Assembly: GCA_019114005.1 (NCBI GenBank) | Contig: DXGH01000043.1 | Coordinates: 1 to 64,000 of the forward strand | Origin: Candidatus Acetatifactor stercoripullorum | Lineage (GTDB): Bacteria; Bacillota; Clostridia; Lachnospirales; Lachnospiraceae | DNA: 64,000 bases | Direction: 5' to 3' | Program-made: the position numbers and the translations under genes | Shown: in pieces, positions 62,844-64,000 of the stretch | Numbering within the stretch: position 1 is the first letter of the stretch | Layout of the letters: every line of letters starts with the position of its first letter | The notes under the pieces: generated by a model | The model's database searches: none | Told to the model about the DNA's origin: nothing | Seen by the model: only the letters and a program-made list of their open reading frames with translations

Positions 62844-64000
62844 TTATTTTGCCAGCTGCTCCTTAAGGGGTCTGCTGGTTTTCTTTCTGGTGATTTCCAC
62901 GAGTCCAAGAGGTGTAATGTCCACTACAACAGTTTTTTGCTTGTCCTTTCCGGTCAGGCTCCGCAGATGCTGGAGCAGCTTTTCTTCATATTCCGCAGAA
63001 AACATATTAATAAAGTCTACTATAATCATGCCGGAAAGGTTTCTGAGCCGAAGCTGCAGAGCAATTTCCTGGGCGGCTTCCATATTTACAAGATAGGCAC
63101 TCTCTGCACTTCCTCTTTTGCTCTCATATTTGCCCGAATTGACATCCACTACTGTCAGCGCTTCCGTAGGTTCAATGATTAAATAGCCGCCGGATTTCAG
63201 CCATACTCGTTTGCCGAGAGCTTCCTCCAGTCGGGTCTTTATCGAATAAAGCTTGTGCAGAGGATAGGAAGCGTCCTCGTAAAGGCGCACCTGCTTTTCT
63301 GGCAGCTTTTCCTTACAATAGGCCGAAACAGCCTCATAGAGCATGCTTTGATCCGTGACAATTTCATCATACTCCCAGGGATATACCATGGAATTTAAAA
63401 CCGCCGCCCAGCCGGGCCGGGCTTCCTTAAGGCAGCTGAAGCAGGTTCTGTAGGGAGCCTTCTCAAGCAGCTGCACAAATTCCCGTTGAAGGGCATGGAA
63501 GGCGGAAACAAGCTCTTCCCTGCTGCAATCTCCCGCCTGGGTGCGCACTACGCCGCTGATAGGCACAGAAACCTGCGGCGGCTGCCGGAAGGTGCGGCCT
63601 TCCAAAATTCCCTCCTCATGCAAAAGCTCCTGCAGCTGCTTTTTCTGCTCTGAGGAAAGCTTGGAGGAAAAGCTTGCATGGCTGGAGGTGTCTAAGCTGA
63701 GGGCAAAAAACTCATTGGCCAGGGATATTTTCGCCGTTACATTGGCCTGCTTGGCCTTTTGGGCTTCATTGATAATCTGCACCAAAAGCTCATCTCCAGC
63801 CAGAATACGGCCGTCATATGTGCGGTTTAACAAAAAGGGGACGGAAGCCTCTTTGAATGGCAGAAAACAGATTTCTCCGTCTGCAATTTCCACAAAACAG
63901 GCGGCGATATTGGCAGCCACATGCTTTACCCTTCCCACGTAGACAGCCCCGATCCGGTTGGCGCCCTCGGGAAGAACCTGTGCCGCCACAAGGCGCTTCT
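62844..64000 (-). CDS. rng: ribonuclease E/G family protein (5' end cut by window edge)
   Basis: Single-strand endoribonuclease. The visible 385 residues start inside the S1 domain (RIGAVYVGRVKHVAANIAACFVEI) because the gene runs off the right edge; the GTG at 63989 is not the true start. The RNase E/G catalytic Asp motifs are ALTVVDVNSGKYES and GMIIVDFINMF. The protein stops at EITRKKTSRPLKEQLAK, soon after the catalytic domain, and lacks the CPxC zinc link that joins dimers in E. coli RNase E/G. Confidence 0.9.
   Translation of the reverse strand, partial: KRLVAAQVLPEGANRIGAVYVGRVKHVAANIAACFVEIADGEICFLPFKEASVPFLLNRTYDGRILAGDELLVQIINEAQKAKQANVTAKISLANEFFALSLDTSSHASFSSKLSSEQKKQLQELLHEEGILEGRTFRQPPQVSVPISGVVRTQAGDCSREELVSAFHALQREFVQLLEKAPYRTCFSCLKEARPGWAAVLNSMVYPWEYDEIVTDQSMLYEAVSAYCKEKLPEKQVRLYEDASYPLHKLYSIKTRLEEALGKRVWLKSGGYLIIEPTEALTVVDVNSGKYESKRGSAESAYLVNMEAAQEIALQLRLRNLSGMIIVDFINMFSAEYEEKLLQHLRSLTGKDKQKTVVVDITPLGLVEITRKKTSRPLKEQLAK

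Overview
This window looks like chromosomal DNA of a strict anaerobe of the class Clostridia, most likely Lachnospiraceae (inferred; the genus cannot be fixed without a search). The evidence is the Firmicute-type LexA boxes, the L27 N-terminal extension paired with the Prp protease, the run radC-mreBCD-PBP2-minCDE-rodA-mgsA, many TTG starts with strong AGGAGG-type ribosome sites, rubrerythrin, and a multi-cluster formate dehydrogenase. I see no tRNA, rRNA, CRISPR array or prophage. Almost all genes are intact and tightly packed. The right end cuts into an RNase G gene.

Region 1 (1-10978) is a molybdenum and formate module. It holds molybdate uptake (modABC), cofactor synthesis (moaA, a MOSC protein, a Mog/MoaB protein), fdhD, and a two-gene soluble formate dehydrogenase. 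The enzyme has a NuoG-like catalytic subunit with cysteine (TGC, not TGA) at the metal ligand and a partner that fuses a NuoF-type FeS fragment to a GltD-like flavoprotein. A membrane-anchored unknown follows. Region 2 (11043-23300) is housekeeping: an alanine/glycine symporter, pepT, then miaB, mutS, mutL, miaA, a PLP enzyme, a DUF4321 protein and radC. Region 3 (23327-36229) is the cell-shape and division block: mreBCD, an unusually long class B PBP, minCDE, rodA, mgsA, a D-Ala-D-Ala carboxypeptidase, then a small P-loop protein, an orphan HlyD-like protein, yggS and sepF.

Region 4 (36301-45955) holds aroB, lspA, an rluD-type gene, a cytidylate-kinase-like gene, a complete IS4-family insertion sequence (39702-41290, with 14-bp terminal inverted repeats and a 10-bp target duplication) and the conserved rplU-prp-rpmA-obg-yhbY-nadD-yqeK-rsfS cluster. 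The insertion sequence landed 3 bp upstream of the -35 box of the rplU promoter without breaking it. Region 5 (46046-51608) is a branched-chain amino acid type ABC importer (livJHMGF) plus a second cytidylate-kinase-like gene. Region 6 (51698-57281) has a divergent lexA / YneA-like SOS pair with several LexA boxes, a tyrosine recombinase overlapping a ttcA-like gene, rubrerythrin, an AI-2E-family permease and dtd. Region 7 (57379-64000, minus strand) has a BlaI/BlaR1-like regulatory pair with two well-formed operators but no penicillin-sensing domain, a GH127 glycosidase, a secreted unknown, a NUDIX hydrolase and RNase G.

No clearly new multi-gene system stands out. The best candidates for a second look are the BlaI/M56 pair with its novel sensor domain, the formate dehydrogenase with an FdhD lacking the CxxC motif, the P-loop/HlyD pair next to sepF, the large insert in the PBP, and the insertion sequence at the rplU promoter.
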